Shown here: in pieces, positions 33,216 through 43,687 of the stretch | Position numbering within the stretch: position 1 is the first letter of the stretch | Layout of the letters: each line of letters begins with the position of its first letter | Program-made: the position numbers and the translations under genes | The notes under the pieces: model-generated | Seen by the model: only the letters and a program-made list of their open reading frames with translations | Told to the model about the DNA's origin: nothing | Databases searched by the model: none | Source: Acinetobacter sp. ANC 4910 | GTDB lineage: Bacteria > Pseudomonadota > Gammaproteobacteria > Pseudomonadales > Moraxellaceae | NCBI RefSeq assembly: GCF_004331035.1 | Contig: NZ_SJNT01000010.1 | Span: 50,161-114,160, forward strand | Reading direction: 5' to 3' | Length of the DNA stretch: 64,000 nucleotides

Positions 33216-33328
33216 CCTCCCTTTTATAAAGGGAGGTTTGGAGGGATTTTATTAGAAAATCTCCCCTGCCCCCTCTTTATTAAAGAGGGCAAACTCCTCC
33301 TTTTTCAAAGGGAGGTCGGGAGGGATTT
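33216..33328. repeat. Cluster of three palindromic repeat units in alternating orientation
   Basis: Unit A (33216-33250) starts with a 9-bp hairpin CCTCCCTTT-TAT-AAAGGGAGG and continues TTTGGAGGGATTT. Unit C (33296-33328) repeats the same pattern (CCTCCTTTTT, GGGAGGTCGGGAGGGATTT) in the same orientation. The sequence between them (33256-33290) is the same unit inverted, with stem CCCTCTTT/AAAGAGGG and a GGGGCAGGGGAGATTT tail on the minus strand. This is a REP/BIME-like arrangement of about 35-nt units. Dispersed copies elsewhere cannot be tested from this window. Confidence 0.8.
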
Positions 33329-33347
33329 CTGAACAAAAACCCAAACA

Positions 33348-33372
33348 AAGCCCGTTTTAATTTAACGGGCTT
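33348..33372 (+). terminator. Weak terminator-like hairpin before lptE
   Basis: AAGCCCGTT and AACGGGCTT pair around TTAATTT. The sequence after it (CGCTACTA) has no T-run, so it may only slow or protect the leuS transcript. Confidence 0.45.
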
Positions 33373-33443
33373 CGCTACTAAAATCAGATCAGTCCAATCA
33401 ATTTGTATTACCCTGCTGAGTCAGCATTTACAGAGGAAAACAC

Positions 33444-33968
33444 ATGCATTTAGGCAAACGTTTCGCAACTCTTATTTTAACTTGCGGTCTAGGTGCAGGT
33501 TTAATCGGCTGTGGTTTTCATTTGAAAGGAACCCAACCTTCTGCGAATCCAGTGGCATATGCACAGATGAGTTTATCTTTGCCTAAAGACACGGAAGAAT
33601 TAGAAGAAAAATTATCTATTTATTTAGGTGCTGCCAATGTTCAACTCAGTAACAGCCCCAATGCTTACCGTTTACATGTGTATAGTTATACGCCTGTTCG
33701 CCAAGAGCTACGCGGAAAACTGATTGAAACCTTACTGCGCTTGAATGTCACCTTCCGTATTGAAGATGCTCAAGGCAATCCTGTGACTGAAATGCGTACC
33801 GTGACTGCATCACGTAGCTACCAATATAATTTAGCAACGGTCAACACCGATGACCAAGAAGAAAAATTCTTAAAAGATGTGCTTGTGGATGATGTCGCAC
33901 AACAAATTGTGCGCCAAATTTCATCAAACCGTTTACCTAAAGTTACTACCACAACAACACAACCTTAA
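33444..33968 (+). CDS. lptE: LPS-assembly lipoprotein LptE
   Basis: The protein has 174 residues. A lipoprotein signal ends GLIGC (Cys23), followed by GFHLKG, the conserved start of mature LptE. It plugs the LptD barrel at the outer membrane and assists delivery of lipo-oligosaccharide. A Thr-rich tail ends the protein. The gene lies between leuS and holA, the usual gammaproteobacterial order, with a 5-bp gap to holA. Confidence 0.95.
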   Translation: MHLGKRFATLILTCGLGAGLIGCGFHLKGTQPSANPVAYAQMSLSLPKDTEELEEKLSIYLGAANVQLSNSPNAYRLHVYSYTPVRQELRGKLIETLLRLNVTFRIEDAQGNPVTEMRTVTASRSYQYNLATVNTDDQEEKFLKDVLVDDVAQQIVRQISSNRLPKVTTTTTQP

Positions 33969-33973
33969 TCGTT

Positions 33974-34960
33974 ATGAAACTCGACTATTTGCAGGCCCTT
34001 AAACGCATTTCTGAGGCACGTGGTGCATGGGTGCTGCATGGTCAAGAACCGCTGCTCGAACAGAATCTACTTGATGCCTTTCGTAAAAGCTGGCACGAAC
34101 AGAATATTGAACGTCAACGCTATGACATATCCAATGTGAGTGATTGGAAAACAGTTTTCAATGCATTGAACAGTTTGTCTTTATTCTCGACGCAGCTCGC
34201 AATTGAGGTGCATGGCAACATCAAACCCGATGCCAATGGCATTAAATTACTGACCCAATATCTGCAACACAATGAACAGAATTTATTGTTGATTGTGATG
34301 CCTAAGCAAGACAGCAGCAGTTTAAAATCTGGCTTCTTTAAAGTAATTGATGCCAATGGAGTAAATGTCAACTTAACTGCCCATTACCCACAAGATCGAC
34401 AACGGATTTTGGCGGTTGAAGCAGAAAAACTCGGAATTGAATTGGCCAACAATGCATGGCAATGGCTTGAACAGCATCACGAGCATAATTTACTGGCAGC
34501 AAAGAATAGCTTAATGCGGGTACGGGATACTTTTCCTGATTTAGCACAAATTGGTATAGAACAACTTTTTGCCTGTTTACAAGACCAATCACGGTATAGC
34601 ACCTTTGATTTAAGTGATGCCTTACTCGAAGGTAACTTTGCTCAAGCCGTGAAAATTTACCAATATCTGCTGGCTTCGGGCGAACCGATGAGTTTATTGC
34701 TGTGGAGCATTAGCAAAGAAATGCGCCTTTTAATGCAGCTTTTTGAGCAACCGCAAAATGCTTTGCAACTCGGAATATGGAAAACCAAAGTCAGCCTTTA
34801 CCAACAAGCTTTACGCCGCCTTAATCCGAAACAGTTCCTCACGTGGCCCACACTTTTATTAAGAATAGATGCATCAATTAAAGGTTTAAGTCAGGAAAAC
34901 CCTGAACAACTGATTCTACAAGCGATTGCGCTGCTTTGCGGACGTCAGCTCTTTCACTAA
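33974..34960 (+). CDS. holA: DNA polymerase III delta subunit
   Basis: This 328-residue protein is a clamp-loader subunit, recognisable by its N-terminal ARGAWVLHGQEPLLEQNLLDAFR and by the three-domain AAA-like organisation lacking a functional Walker motif. HolA opens the beta clamp during loading. It follows lptE by 5 bp and is the last gene of the unit. About 200 bp then lead to macA. Confidence 0.94.
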   Translation: MKLDYLQALKRISEARGAWVLHGQEPLLEQNLLDAFRKSWHEQNIERQRYDISNVSDWKTVFNALNSLSLFSTQLAIEVHGNIKPDANGIKLLTQYLQHNEQNLLLIVMPKQDSSSLKSGFFKVIDANGVNVNLTAHYPQDRQRILAVEAEKLGIELANNAWQWLEQHHEHNLLAAKNSLMRVRDTFPDLAQIGIEQLFACLQDQSRYSTFDLSDALLEGNFAQAVKIYQYLLASGEPMSLLLWSISKEMRLLMQLFEQPQNALQLGIWKTKVSLYQQALRRLNPKQFLTWPTLLLRIDASIKGLSQENPEQLILQAIALLCGRQLFH

Positions 34961-35162
34961 CCCTTGCTATTTTTAATATGCCGAGCTGTCGAAATAGCCT
35001 CAGTAAATTGGGGGGTTGTGCATAATACTAATGAAATGTCATTTAATTCTGATTTAAACATTATAAAAGAATAGTTATCATTTACAAATAGATAAAAAAT
35101 CCACGATTTATCCGCATTTCACTTTTATACTAGGCAGGATTATTTTTTACTCCCTGACTCCT

Positions 35163-36503
35163 ATGCCAAAAATAAAATCTTTTAGAATTATTATCGCACT
35201 ACTCTGTGTTGCTTTAGTCGCTTATTTGGCTTGGAGCTATTTCAAACCCAAACAAGAACAACCACAATATATTACCGAAAGCGTGACACGTGGTGATCTT
35301 GAAAATACTGTATTGGCAACAGGAACTTTAGATGCCACCAAACTGGTCAGTGTCGGTGCACAGGTGTCAGGTCAAGTACAAAAAATGTATGTGCAGTTAG
35401 GCGATGAAGTCAAACAAGGTCAACTGATCGCACAAATTGATTCCACCACACAAGAAAATAGCTTTAAAACGGCTGAAGCGAACATCAAAAATTTAGAAGC
35501 TCAACGCTTACAACAAGAAGCCAACCTTAATGAGGCACAATTGGCATATAAGCGTCAACAACAAATGTTTGCTCAAGACGCAACCTCTAAAGCGGAACTT
35601 GAGTCTGCGGAAGCAAGCTTTAAAACTGCACAAGCACAAATTAAAGCCATTGATGCACAGATTGAATCGGCAAAAGTCACCAAATCTACAGCGCAAACCA
35701 ACATCGGTTATACCCGTATTCTGGCACCAACTGATGGCACAGTGGTTGCGATTGTGACCGAAGAAGGTCAAACCGTAAACGCCAATCAAAGTGCACCCAC
35801 CATAGTCAAAATTGCCAAATTACAAAATATGACCATTAAAGCGCAGGTCAGTGAAGCCGACATTATGAAAGTCGAAAAAGGTCAACAGGTTTACTTCACG
35901 ACTTTGGGTGATGACAGTAAACGTTATGCTACCCTACGCCAGATTGAACCTGCACCCGACTCGATTAGTAGTGACAGCAGTACCAGTACTTCAAGTTCAT
36001 CAAGTACCGCAATCTATTACAATGCTTTATTTGATGTCCCGAATAGTGATGGCAAACTGCGTATTGATATGACTGCACAAGTCTATATCGTGCTCGATTC
36101 TGCACAGAATGCACTATTACTTCCTTCTTCAGCAATCTCTAATCGCCCTGTAAAAAATAAGCAAAATAGTGCTGCCAAGGCACAATCCGCATCCGTAGCG
36201 GTAAGCAAATCTGACTCAGACCGTACACAAGCTCCTAAGCTTGAACGTCTGAATTTAACCGCTGCCCAACAACAACTGATTAAACAAGGTAAAGCAAGCT
36301 TAAGTGTCGTCCGTGTATTACAAGCCGATGGTTCAGCCCAACCCAAACAAGTACTGATCGGGATTAATAACCGTGTGAATGCACAAGTTTTGGCAGGTCT
36401 AAAAGAAAATGATCAAGTGGTCATTGCAGACAGTTCTGATACCTCAGCGGCCTCAGCCAACAGCGGCAATAAACGTCGCAATGGTCCACCAATGGGAATG
36501 TAA
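35163..36503 (+). CDS. macA: MacA-type periplasmic efflux adaptor
   Basis: This 446-residue protein has an N-terminal membrane anchor (about residues 6-24), a lipoyl/barrel-sandwich hybrid split around a long coiled-coil hairpin (about 95-185, many Ala/Gln/Glu heptads), then beta-barrel and membrane-proximal domains. Two insertions look unlike typical MacA: a Ser/Thr tract at about 264-283 and a Lys/Ser/Ala-rich segment at about 326-360. It links MacB to an outer-membrane channel. The gene begins macA-macB-tolC, with 2 bp to macB. Confidence 0.93.
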   Translation: MPKIKSFRIIIALLCVALVAYLAWSYFKPKQEQPQYITESVTRGDLENTVLATGTLDATKLVSVGAQVSGQVQKMYVQLGDEVKQGQLIAQIDSTTQENSFKTAEANIKNLEAQRLQQEANLNEAQLAYKRQQQMFAQDATSKAELESAEASFKTAQAQIKAIDAQIESAKVTKSTAQTNIGYTRILAPTDGTVVAIVTEEGQTVNANQSAPTIVKIAKLQNMTIKAQVSEADIMKVEKGQQVYFTTLGDDSKRYATLRQIEPAPDSISSDSSTSTSSSSSTAIYYNALFDVPNSDGKLRIDMTAQVYIVLDSAQNALLLPSSAISNRPVKNKQNSAAKAQSASVAVSKSDSDRTQAPKLERLNLTAAQQQLIKQGKASLSVVRVLQADGSAQPKQVLIGINNRVNAQVLAGLKENDQVVIADSSDTSAASANSGNKRRNGPPMGM

Positions 36504-36505
36504 GC

Positions 36506-38497
36506 ATGACAAAAAAAGCTTTGCTTGAAGTCAGCAATTTGGTACGAGAATTCCCAGCTGGTGAAAGTACTGTTCAAATTCTCAAAGGGATTGATCTCAC
36601 CATTTACGAAGGTGAGCTGGTTGCGATTGTCGGTCAATCAGGTTCGGGTAAATCCACCTTAATGAATATTCTCGGTTGTCTAGATCGTCCTACATCTGGC
36701 AGCTATCTGGTCAAAGGTAGAGAAACTGGGCAACTCGAACCCGACCAACTGGCTGAATTACGCCGAGAGTATTTCGGATTCATTTTCCAGCGTTACCACT
36801 TACTGGGTGATTTAACCGCTGAAGGCAATGTTGAAGTTCCTGCCATTTATGCGGGCATTACACCCTATGCACGTAAACAACGGGCAACTGCTCTACTCAC
36901 AGAACTTGGACTGGGCAATAAAACCCAGAACCGTCCGAGTCAGCTCTCGGGGGGACAGCAACAGCGGGTGTCTATTGCACGCGCGCTGATGAATGGTGGC
37001 GATGTAATTCTTGCCGATGAACCGACGGGTGCTTTGGACTCACATAGCGGTGTTGAAGTCATGCGAATTCTGCGTGAATTAAATGCTGCTGGACATACCA
37101 TTATTCTGGTCACACATGACATGCAAGTGGCTAAAAATGCCAGCCGCATTATTGAAATCAGTGATGGGCAAATTATTGCTGATCGTGTCAATCAGCCTGA
37201 ACATGATACTGAATTACATCATGATCCCGATGCTGAAACTGCACTTTCAGCACAGCAAGAAAAAAATAAAAGTGTTTCTGCGTGGCGCTCCCTACTTGAT
37301 CGCCTAGGTGAAGCCTTCCATATGGCCATCTTGTCCATGAATGCGCATCGTATGCGAACCTTTTTGACCATGCTCGGGATTATTATCGGGATTGCCTCGG
37401 TTGTCACCGTGGTGGCATTAGGCAATGGCTCTCAAAAACAGATCCTTAGTAATATTAGCAGCTTAGGAACAAACACGATTACCGTGTTTCAAGGGCGTGG
37501 TTTTGGTGACAATTCCAAAACGGCCAATTTTAAAACCTTGGTGCCCAGTGATGCCGAAGCGCTTGCCACCCAACCCTATGTCAGTGCAGTCAGTCCAATG
37601 GTGAGTTCATCGAAAACTATTCGCTATCAACAAAACGAAGCCAATGCCACCATTAACGGGGTTGGGGGTGATTACTTCACCGTTAAAGGTCTTACTTTCA
37701 AAAATGGGCAAACCTTTGATCAACGCAGTGTGCGTGACCGTACCCAAGATGTCGTGATTGACACCAATACCCAAAAGCAATTTTTTAATGATGGCAGCAA
37801 TCCGATTGGACAAGTGATCTTACTCGGCAGTGTACCTGGGCGGATTATTGGTGTCGTGGAACCCCAAACCAGTGCCATGGGTTCCGATGACACCCTGAAC
37901 GTATATATGCCTTACACCACGGTCATGAGCCGTATGCTGGGTCAGACGAATGTGCGTAATATCATTGTGCAAATCAATGATCAATACTCTACCAGTGCGG
38001 CTGAAAATGCAATTGTGAACTTATTGACCTTGCGCCATGGTCAACAAGATATCTTTACCATGAACAGTGACAGTATTCGTCAAACCATTGAAAAAACTAC
38101 CAGTACCATGACCTTGTTGGTCTCTGCAATTGCCGTGATTTCATTGGTGGTTGGCGGAATTGGCGTCATGAATATTATGTTGGTCTCGGTCACCGAACGG
38201 ACGCAAGAGATTGGCGTACGTATGGCGGTGGGTGCTCGGCAAAGTGATATTTTACAACAGTTTTTAATTGAAGCGATTTTAGTCTGCTTAATTGGCGGGG
38301 TCTTGGGGGTATTACTTTCCCTTGGCTTAGGTCAAATCATTCAGAAATTTGCCGGCGGAAATTTTGGCATTGCTTACTCAACAACTTCAATTATTGCAGC
38401 ATTTGTCTGCTCGACGTTAATTGGTGTGGTATTTGGATTTTTACCTGCGAAAAATGCAGCCAAACTCGACCCTGTTGCAGCACTTGCTAGAGAATAA
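36506..38497 (+). CDS. macB: MacB-type ABC transporter
   Basis: The protein has 663 residues. The N-terminal nucleotide-binding domain shows Walker A GQSGSGKS (43-50), signature LSGGQ (147-151) and Walker B with DEPTGALD (171-178). A linker leads to a transmembrane helix (about 285-305), a large periplasmic FtsX-like MacB-PCD domain and three C-terminal helices (ending near [10 protein letters not shown]). It drives export of macrolides, peptides or other substrates through MacA and the outer-membrane channel, by a mechanotransmission mechanism known for the family. The stop is 9 bp before the channel gene. Confidence 0.95.
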   Translation: MTKKALLEVSNLVREFPAGESTVQILKGIDLTIYEGELVAIVGQSGSGKSTLMNILGCLDRPTSGSYLVKGRETGQLEPDQLAELRREYFGFIFQRYHLLGDLTAEGNVEVPAIYAGITPYARKQRATALLTELGLGNKTQNRPSQLSGGQQQRVSIARALMNGGDVILADEPTGALDSHSGVEVMRILRELNAAGHTIILVTHDMQVAKNASRIIEISDGQIIADRVNQPEHDTELHHDPDAETALSAQQEKNKSVSAWRSLLDRLGEAFHMAILSMNAHRMRTFLTMLGIIIGIASVVTVVALGNGSQKQILSNISSLGTNTITVFQGRGFGDNSKTANFKTLVPSDAEALATQPYVSAVSPMVSSSKTIRYQQNEANATINGVGGDYFTVKGLTFKNGQTFDQRSVRDRTQDVVIDTNTQKQFFNDGSNPIGQVILLGSVPGRIIGVVEPQTSAMGSDDTLNVYMPYTTVMSRMLGQTNVRNIIVQINDQYSTSAAENAIVNLLTLRHGQQDIFTMNSDSIRQTIEKTTSTMTLLVSAIAVISLVVGGIGVMNIMLVSVTERTQEIGVRMAVGARQSDILQQFLIEAILVCLIGGVLGVLLSLGLGQIIQKFAGGNFGIAYSTTSIIAAFVCSTLIGVVFGFLPAKNAAKLDPVAALARE

Positions 38498-38506
38498 GGA
38501 CAAATT

Positions 38507-39913
38507 ATGCAGTTTTCATTTACACGTCTGTGTACAGCAATGCTACTCGGTAGTACCTTAGTGGGTTGTGCGGCTGTGGTTAAAACACCTTATCAAGCCC
38601 CCAGTGTACAAACGCCTGCCCAATTTCAATATGGTCAGACGGCTGCACAACAACGACAGCAAGCCATCTATGCCGATCAATGGTGGACCTTATTTGGTGA
38701 TACGCAACTGAATCAATTGATTGATGAAGTCTTAGCAAAAAATACCGACTTAGCTGTTGCGGGTATCACCTTAAAACAAGCACGCTTACAAGCAGATTTA
38801 ACTGCAAATCAGCAAAAACCGCGTGTTAGCTCTACACTATCTACGGGACATAGTTTTGATCTTAATGATGGAAGTGATGCATCAAGCGGACTCTCTACCA
38901 AAGTTGGACTCAGTTATGAATTAGATTTATTTGGTAAATTGGCACGTCAAACCGAAGCTAAAAAATGGGAAGCACTGGCGACTGAACAGGATTTGCAAGC
39001 CACAGCACAAAGCTTGGTTGGCACCACAGCCAAACTGTATTGGCAATTGGCTTATTATCATGAAAGTCTCAGCACCGCACAGCAAAGCCTTGCGACGTCG
39101 CAAAAGCTGTATGATTTAGTCAAAGCACAGTATCAAGCAGGTTCTGTTTCTGGCTTAGAACTGACTCAAGCCGAGCAATCAGTACAAAGCCAAAAAGCCA
39201 GCCTGAGTCAAATTCAGCAAAACTTAGTCGAAACACGAACTGCGCTAGCTATCCTGCTACATATGCCTATCCAACAGTTGAATATTCAAGAACCACAGCG
39301 TTTACCGCAATTGGTATTACCTACTATTGCTGCGGGCTTACCCGCAGATATCCTGTCACGTCGTCCAGATTTAAAAGCCGCTGAGTTACGCCTACGGGAA
39401 AGCCTTGCCACTAAAGATGCCACCACAGCGAGCTATTATCCTTCCATCAGCCTAACTGGAAGTTTAGGCAGCAGTAGTACCTCTTTAACGCAACTTTTGC
39501 GTAATCCGGCCCTGACTTTAGGGGCAAGTTTAAGTCTGCCGTTTTTGCAATATAACGATATGAAAAAAGATATCGCGATTAGCCAATTGGACTATGAAAA
39601 AGCCATTGTGCAATATCGTCAGAGCTTATATCAGGCTTTTGGCGATGTTGAAAATGCCTTGTCTGCACGCAGTGAGTTAGATCAGCAGGTCAAGCTACAA
39701 CAGCGTAATTTAGAACTGGCAGAAAAAGCCGAACGCTTAACCGATGTGCGTTATCGTTATGGTGCGGTGGCCTTAAAGAATTTACTGGATCAACAAGAAA
39801 CCACGCGTAGTGCTCGTTTGACTTTGGTTAACACCAAACAAAGTCAATACAACGCCTACGTCACGTTGATGCAAGCCTTGGGGGGTAGCCCCATTCAGCA
39901 ATTGCCTGATTAA
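38507..39913 (+). CDS. Outer-membrane efflux channel, NodT/TolC family lipoprotein
   Basis: This 468-residue protein has a lipoprotein signal ending TLVGC (Cys21) and two repeated outer-membrane-efflux domains (about 70-260 and 280-455) rich in helical Gln/Ala segments. Characteristic elements are DQWWTLFGDTQLNQLIDEVL and LPADILSRRPDLKAAELRL. It is the exit duct for MacAB, the preceding operon partners. The transcript ends at a strong hairpin at 39935-39963. Confidence 0.94.
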   Translation: MQFSFTRLCTAMLLGSTLVGCAAVVKTPYQAPSVQTPAQFQYGQTAAQQRQQAIYADQWWTLFGDTQLNQLIDEVLAKNTDLAVAGITLKQARLQADLTANQQKPRVSSTLSTGHSFDLNDGSDASSGLSTKVGLSYELDLFGKLARQTEAKKWEALATEQDLQATAQSLVGTTAKLYWQLAYYHESLSTAQQSLATSQKLYDLVKAQYQAGSVSGLELTQAEQSVQSQKASLSQIQQNLVETRTALAILLHMPIQQLNIQEPQRLPQLVLPTIAAGLPADILSRRPDLKAAELRLRESLATKDATTASYYPSISLTGSLGSSSTSLTQLLRNPALTLGASLSLPFLQYNDMKKDIAISQLDYEKAIVQYRQSLYQAFGDVENALSARSELDQQVKLQQRNLELAEKAERLTDVRYRYGAVALKNLLDQQETTRSARLTLVNTKQSQYNAYVTLMQALGGSPIQQLPD

Positions 39914-39934
39914 GGATTAAAAACAAAAGACATT

Positions 39935-39963
39935 AAAAAACGGCACTTCAAGTGCCGTTTTTT
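39935..39963. terminator. Bidirectional terminator between the efflux operon and fabI
   Basis: A 14-bp stem AAAAAACGGCACTT (loop CA) with its complement is flanked by A and T tracts. It serves the plus-strand efflux operon and the convergent fabI. Confidence 0.88.
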
Positions 39964-39979
39964 GAGATCAAGCGAATGA

Positions 39980-40783
39980 TCAGTCATCGCCCATCAAATC
40001 AGGGCTCATTCCCACAGTGTTGAAACCTGCATCAACATACATGATTTCACCAGTAATCCCGTTTGCCCAAGGTGAGCAAAGGAATAACGCTGCATTACCC
40101 ACATCTTCAATGGTTACATTGCGTTTAAGTGGTGAAATTTTTTCATTCGCATCTAACATCTTACGGAATGATTTAATGCCTGAAGCCGCTAAAGTACGGA
40201 TTGGACCCGCTGAAATTGCGTTAACGCGAATACCTTCAGCACCCAAGCTAGACGCCAAGTAGCGTACGCCCGCTTCTAAAGATGCTTTTGCCATACCCAT
40301 CACGTTGTAGTTCGGCATAACACGCTCAGAACCTTGGTAAGTCAGAGTCAATAAACAACCTTGACGTGCCAATAGCAATGGTTTTGCTGCTCGCGCCATT
40401 GCAATAAAGCTATATGCACTGATGTCATGTGCAACACGGAAACCTTCACGGTCCGTAACATCGGTAAAGTCGCCATCTAAAGTATGTGCAGGTGCAAAAC
40501 CGATAGAGTGAACTACGCCATCTAGACCATCCCAGTGTTTCGCCAATTCAACGAACGCTTGGTCAATTTCTGCATCCACAGCAACATCACAAGGAAACAC
40601 CAATGTTGAGCCAAATTGCGCCGCAAATTCATCAACACGCTTTTTAAGTTTCTCATTCGGATAAGTAAATGCCAATTCTGCACCTTCACGATGCAATGCT
40701 TGAGCAATACCAAATGCGATCGACAACTTACTTGCAATACCTGCAATCAGAAAGCGTTTTCCTGCTAGTAGTCCTTGTGACAT
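39980..40783 (-). CDS. fabI: Enoyl-[acyl-carrier-protein] reductase, NADH, FabI
   Basis: This 267-residue SDR-fold enzyme catalyses the last reduction of fatty acid elongation. The FabI pattern is visible: [17 protein letters not shown] for NADH binding, and catalytic Tyr149 and Tyr159 with Lys166 (Y-x6-K: YNVMGMAK). It is monocistronic, convergent with the efflux operon, with its own 5' region of about 160 bp to the YccA-like gene. Confidence 0.97.
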   Translation of the reverse strand: MSQGLLAGKRFLIAGIASKLSIAFGIAQALHREGAELAFTYPNEKLKKRVDEFAAQFGSTLVFPCDVAVDAEIDQAFVELAKHWDGLDGVVHSIGFAPAHTLDGDFTDVTDREGFRVAHDISAYSFIAMARAAKPLLLARQGCLLTLTYQGSERVMPNYNVMGMAKASLEAGVRYLASSLGAEGIRVNAISAGPIRTLAASGIKSFRKMLDANEKISPLKRNVTIEDVGNAALFLCSPWANGITGEIMYVDAGFNTVGMSPDLMGDD

Positions 40784-40886
40784 GTGAATCTCACTTAAAA
40801 TAATTTAGGATGAATAATGCCAAGTCTGGCATCAGAACAAAATTGCAAAATGCGCCTTTTTTTCAGCAAATCACAGATTCATAACA

Positions 40887-40913
40887 ATTCACCCTGCAAA
40901 AAGCAGGGTGAAT
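40887..40913 (-). terminator. Hairpin after the Bax-inhibitor-like gene
   Basis: An 11-bp perfect stem ATTCACCCTGC/GCAGGGTGAAT around AAAAA lies 36 bp beyond the gene's stop on the minus strand. Its T-tract is poor (TGTTATG), so it may be only partly effective. Confidence 0.55.
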
Positions 40914-40948
40914 ATGGATTACGCTGAAGAAATGTTAAAAAACATCAA

Positions 40949-41683
40949 TCAATCATCCCCTTGGATCAAGCTCAATAAGCGCATGAATGAGTAATACATC
41001 CAGACTAAAGTCGCCAATAATGCAATCGCAGATAACCATTCCATAGACTTTGGTGCATGTTGTGCTGCACTGCTTTCAATCAAATCAAAATCGAGAATGA
41101 GATTTAAAGATGCAATCACCGCCACAAAAGCAGCAAAACCAATGCCTAACCAGTTACTTTCAAAGATATACGGCACACTTGAACCAAAGGCTAAACGCAT
41201 GATGAGTTGCACCACAAACACAATTGCAATGGCAATGCTGGCAGAAAGTACAACCGATTTAAATTTTTCTGTGGCACGCACAATTTGTAAACGATACAAA
41301 GTAAACATCACCAAGGTCGTCACAAAAGTTGCCAATAATGCCTGCAACGGTACGCCTGGGAATTTCAATTGGAAAATAACCGAAATCCCCCCTAAAAAGG
41401 CACCTTCAAAAAACGCATAAGGAATGGCGAGAATTTTCGCGGTATCTGGTTTAAAAGTAGTGATAAGTGCCAAAATAAATCCACCAATCGCACCTACAAT
41501 TGCGGCGCTATAGGCAATAGAAATATTTAAGGTCATAAAACTGTAGAAGAAAATACCTAAACCCAGTACCGCGGCAATTAAAGTCAACAATACAGACTTT
41601 TGAATCGCACCTTGAACGGTCATCGGCTGGCTGTAATCCGCGTAAACTTCGACGCGATTAAGTATTGGATTATTACTTTGCAT
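40949..41683 (-). CDS. Bax inhibitor-1/YccA-like membrane protein
   Basis: This 244-residue protein has about seven transmembrane helices after a 26-residue N-terminal tail (MQSNNPILNRVEVYADYSQP). The hydrophobic layout and the final acidic LIQGDD end fit the Bax1-I (UPF0005/DUF4199-like) superfamily, some members of which interact with FtsH or leak calcium or protons. The function here is unknown. It is monocistronic between fabI and orn. Confidence 0.8.
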   Translation of the reverse strand: MQSNNPILNRVEVYADYSQPMTVQGAIQKSVLLTLIAAVLGLGIFFYSFMTLNISIAYSAAIVGAIGGFILALITTFKPDTAKILAIPYAFFEGAFLGGISVIFQLKFPGVPLQALLATFVTTLVMFTLYRLQIVRATEKFKSVVLSASIAIAIVFVVQLIMRLAFGSSVPYIFESNWLGIGFAAFVAVIASLNLILDFDLIESSAAQHAPKSMEWLSAIALLATLVWMYYSFMRLLSLIQGDD

Positions 41684-41814
41684 ATTTAAACTCTTTTTTA
41701 TAATTTAAAATGAATAAAAACAAAAATTTGTACTTTGCTTTAGATCAACTTAAAGCCGTACACCCTCTAGCTTGATGTAGAAAATATAACCTAAAAATAT
41801 GACAGACTAAAATA

Positions 41815-41839
41815 AAAATGGGGTTTAACACCCCATTTT
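41815..41839 (-). terminator. Terminator of orn
   Basis: AAAATGGGG and CCCCATTTT pair around TTTAACA, 15 bp beyond the orn stop, with TTTTATTTT following on the minus strand. Confidence 0.78.
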
Positions 41840-41853
41840 CAGCCAATATCGAT

Positions 41854-42411
41854 TTAGTCTTTATTCATGATAAAGAAGTATTCACGGTAATATTTCAATT
41901 CTGCAATCGAATCACGAATATCATCCATGGCCAAATGCGAGGCATTTTTCTTCAACCCGCTCATAATTTCTGGACGCCAGCGTTTCGCCAATTCTTTCAC
42001 TGAAGATACATCCAAGTTACGGTAATGGAAGTATTGTTCCATTTCAGGCATTAAACGATGTAAAAAACGGCGATCCTGACAAATCGAGTTACCACACATT
42101 GGCGAGCTCTTTGGATTGACCCATTTTTTTAAGAACTCAATGGTTTGCTGCTCAGCATCTCGTGCTGTCAATTTACTACGACGCACGCGCTCAATCAGAC
42201 CTGATTGACCATGTTGACGGGTATTCCACTCATCCATGGCATTCAGGATTAAATCCGATTGATGCACAGCCAATACTGGACCTTCCGCCAAAATATTCAA
42301 ATGATCATCGGTCACAATCGTTGCAACTTCAATAATTTGGTCGTTATCGGTATCTAGACCTGTCATTTCAAGGTCAATCCAGATGAGGCGAGTATCAGGC
42401 GTGCTGCTCAT
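41854..42411 (-). CDS. orn: Oligoribonuclease
   Basis: The protein has 185 residues and is a DEDDh 3'-5' exonuclease that digests RNA dinucleotides to pentamers. Asp13 and Glu15 lie in the Exo I motif [10 protein letters not shown], Exo II contains [11 protein letters not shown], and Exo III has [11 protein letters not shown]. Orn is essential in many gammaproteobacteria and also degrades pGpG from cyclic di-GMP. It is divergent from rsgA, with about 120 bp between the starts. Confidence 0.97.
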   Translation of the reverse strand: MSSTPDTRLIWIDLEMTGLDTDNDQIIEVATIVTDDHLNILAEGPVLAVHQSDLILNAMDEWNTRQHGQSGLIERVRRSKLTARDAEQQTIEFLKKWVNPKSSPMCGNSICQDRRFLHRLMPEMEQYFHYRNLDVSSVKELAKRWRPEIMSGLKKNASHLAMDDIRDSIAELKYYREYFFIMNKD

Positions 42412-42535
42412 AAATGTGCAATCTTATTGGCTGTAAAAACATTTATAGTAGCAAATTAATACCCTGAATGCTGTAATTCATCCCCCGCTTCATGCTATTT
42501 TTGCCATCTTGAATTCATGGTTTTTTAGGATATGA

Positions 42536-43594
42536 ATGGCTTTAATTCGTAAACGTCGCTTAACTGAACAGCAGCAGCGTCGTATTCAGAAACAGCAGCA
42601 AACACGTCAAGAAGAAATTGACACGTCAAATGATCTGGAAGGGTTAGTGGTTCAACACTACGGACGTCAGCTTGAGGTGCAAGCCCTGTCGGTGCCAGAC
42701 ATGCATCCTGAAAAACCACATGTACAAGATGGTGAACCTGAACCGTTTTGGAAACCGATTGAATTGGGCAGTATTTGGCGTTGTCATACACGGACCAATC
42801 TTGAATTACTGGTGACGGGCGATCGAGTTAAATGGCAAGCCGATCCGAATACGGGTTTAGGTATTATTACCGCCATCCATCCGCGTCGTTCCTTACTGAC
42901 CCGTCCTGACCGTTATCATAAAGTGAAGCCTGTCGCGGCCAATATCAGTTTGATTGTGATTGTGTTTTCACCTTTACCAGAACCTGCACCCACATTAATT
43001 GATCGTTATTTGGTGGCATGTGCCGATGCCGACATTCCAGCCTTATTAGTCCTGAATAAAACCGACTTACTCAAAGAAAATGATCCTATTCTAGATATGC
43101 TCAAGGAATATGAAGCTTTGGGTTATGAAGTGATGCAATGCCAATCTACAGGTGATCTCAGTGCTTTAGCACAGCGCCTTGAAGGTGAAACGGTGGCTTT
43201 TGTTGGACAGTCTGGGGTGGGTAAAAGTTCATTAATTAATACCATGGTTCCAAATGCCGCGCAAAAGACCAATATTATTTCTGAAAACTCGGCTTTAGGT
43301 CAGCACACCACCACCTCAACGCGTTTAATTCCTTTTGGACAAAGTGCATCACTGATCGACTCGCCAGGCATTCGTGAATTTGGTTTATGGCATCTGACCA
43401 CTGAAAAAGTGCAACAAGGCTTCCCTGAAATTCAAAATCAGTTGGGCTACTGTCAGTTCCGCAACTGTACCCATAAACATGAAAAACAGTGTGCACTGCG
43501 TGTAGCTGCCAGTAATGGTGAAATTTTACCCCGTCGTTTAGACAGTTTTTTACGTTTAATGGATGAAATTGCTGAAGCACAGCAAAAAAATTAG
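42536..43594 (+). CDS. rsgA: Ribosome small-subunit GTPase RsgA
   Basis: This 352-residue protein has circularly permuted GTPase motifs in the order G4-G1-G3: NKTD (174-177), GQSGVGKS (224-231) and DSPG (275-278). An OB-fold precedes them, and the C-terminal zinc site is Cys306, Cys311, His313, Cys319. It checks late 30S maturation. The first 30 residues are basic and Gln-rich. AGGAT precedes the ATG. Divergent from orn, as in Pseudomonas. Confidence 0.97.
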   Translation: MALIRKRRLTEQQQRRIQKQQQTRQEEIDTSNDLEGLVVQHYGRQLEVQALSVPDMHPEKPHVQDGEPEPFWKPIELGSIWRCHTRTNLELLVTGDRVKWQADPNTGLGIITAIHPRRSLLTRPDRYHKVKPVAANISLIVIVFSPLPEPAPTLIDRYLVACADADIPALLVLNKTDLLKENDPILDMLKEYEALGYEVMQCQSTGDLSALAQRLEGETVAFVGQSGVGKSSLINTMVPNAAQKTNIISENSALGQHTTTSTRLIPFGQSASLIDSPGIREFGLWHLTTEKVQQGFPEIQNQLGYCQFRNCTHKHEKQCALRVAASNGEILPRRLDSFLRLMDEIAEAQQKN

Positions 43595-43621
43595 ACTTTC
43601 TGTTTGTCTTCCCCTTGAAGC

Positions 43622-43655
43622 GGTGATTTTGATCACCATATTTATGAGCTATACT
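43622..43655 (+). promoter_or_regulatory. Candidate promoter with an overlapping dyad upstream of yibN
   Basis: TATACT (43650-43655) is a good -10 and TTTTGA lies 17 bp upstream as a weak -35. The region contains a perfect palindrome GGTGAT-TTTG-ATCACC (43622-43637), which could be an operator. The yibN GTG start is about 30 bp downstream. Confidence 0.4.
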
Positions 43656-43687
43656 CTAGGCAATTTCGAATTGTAATTAGGTGATTT

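Noticed and set aside
33216..33328. CRISPR-like repeats
   Set aside because: Units alternate in orientation, there are no equal-length unique spacers and no cas genes; they look like palindromic REP-type units.
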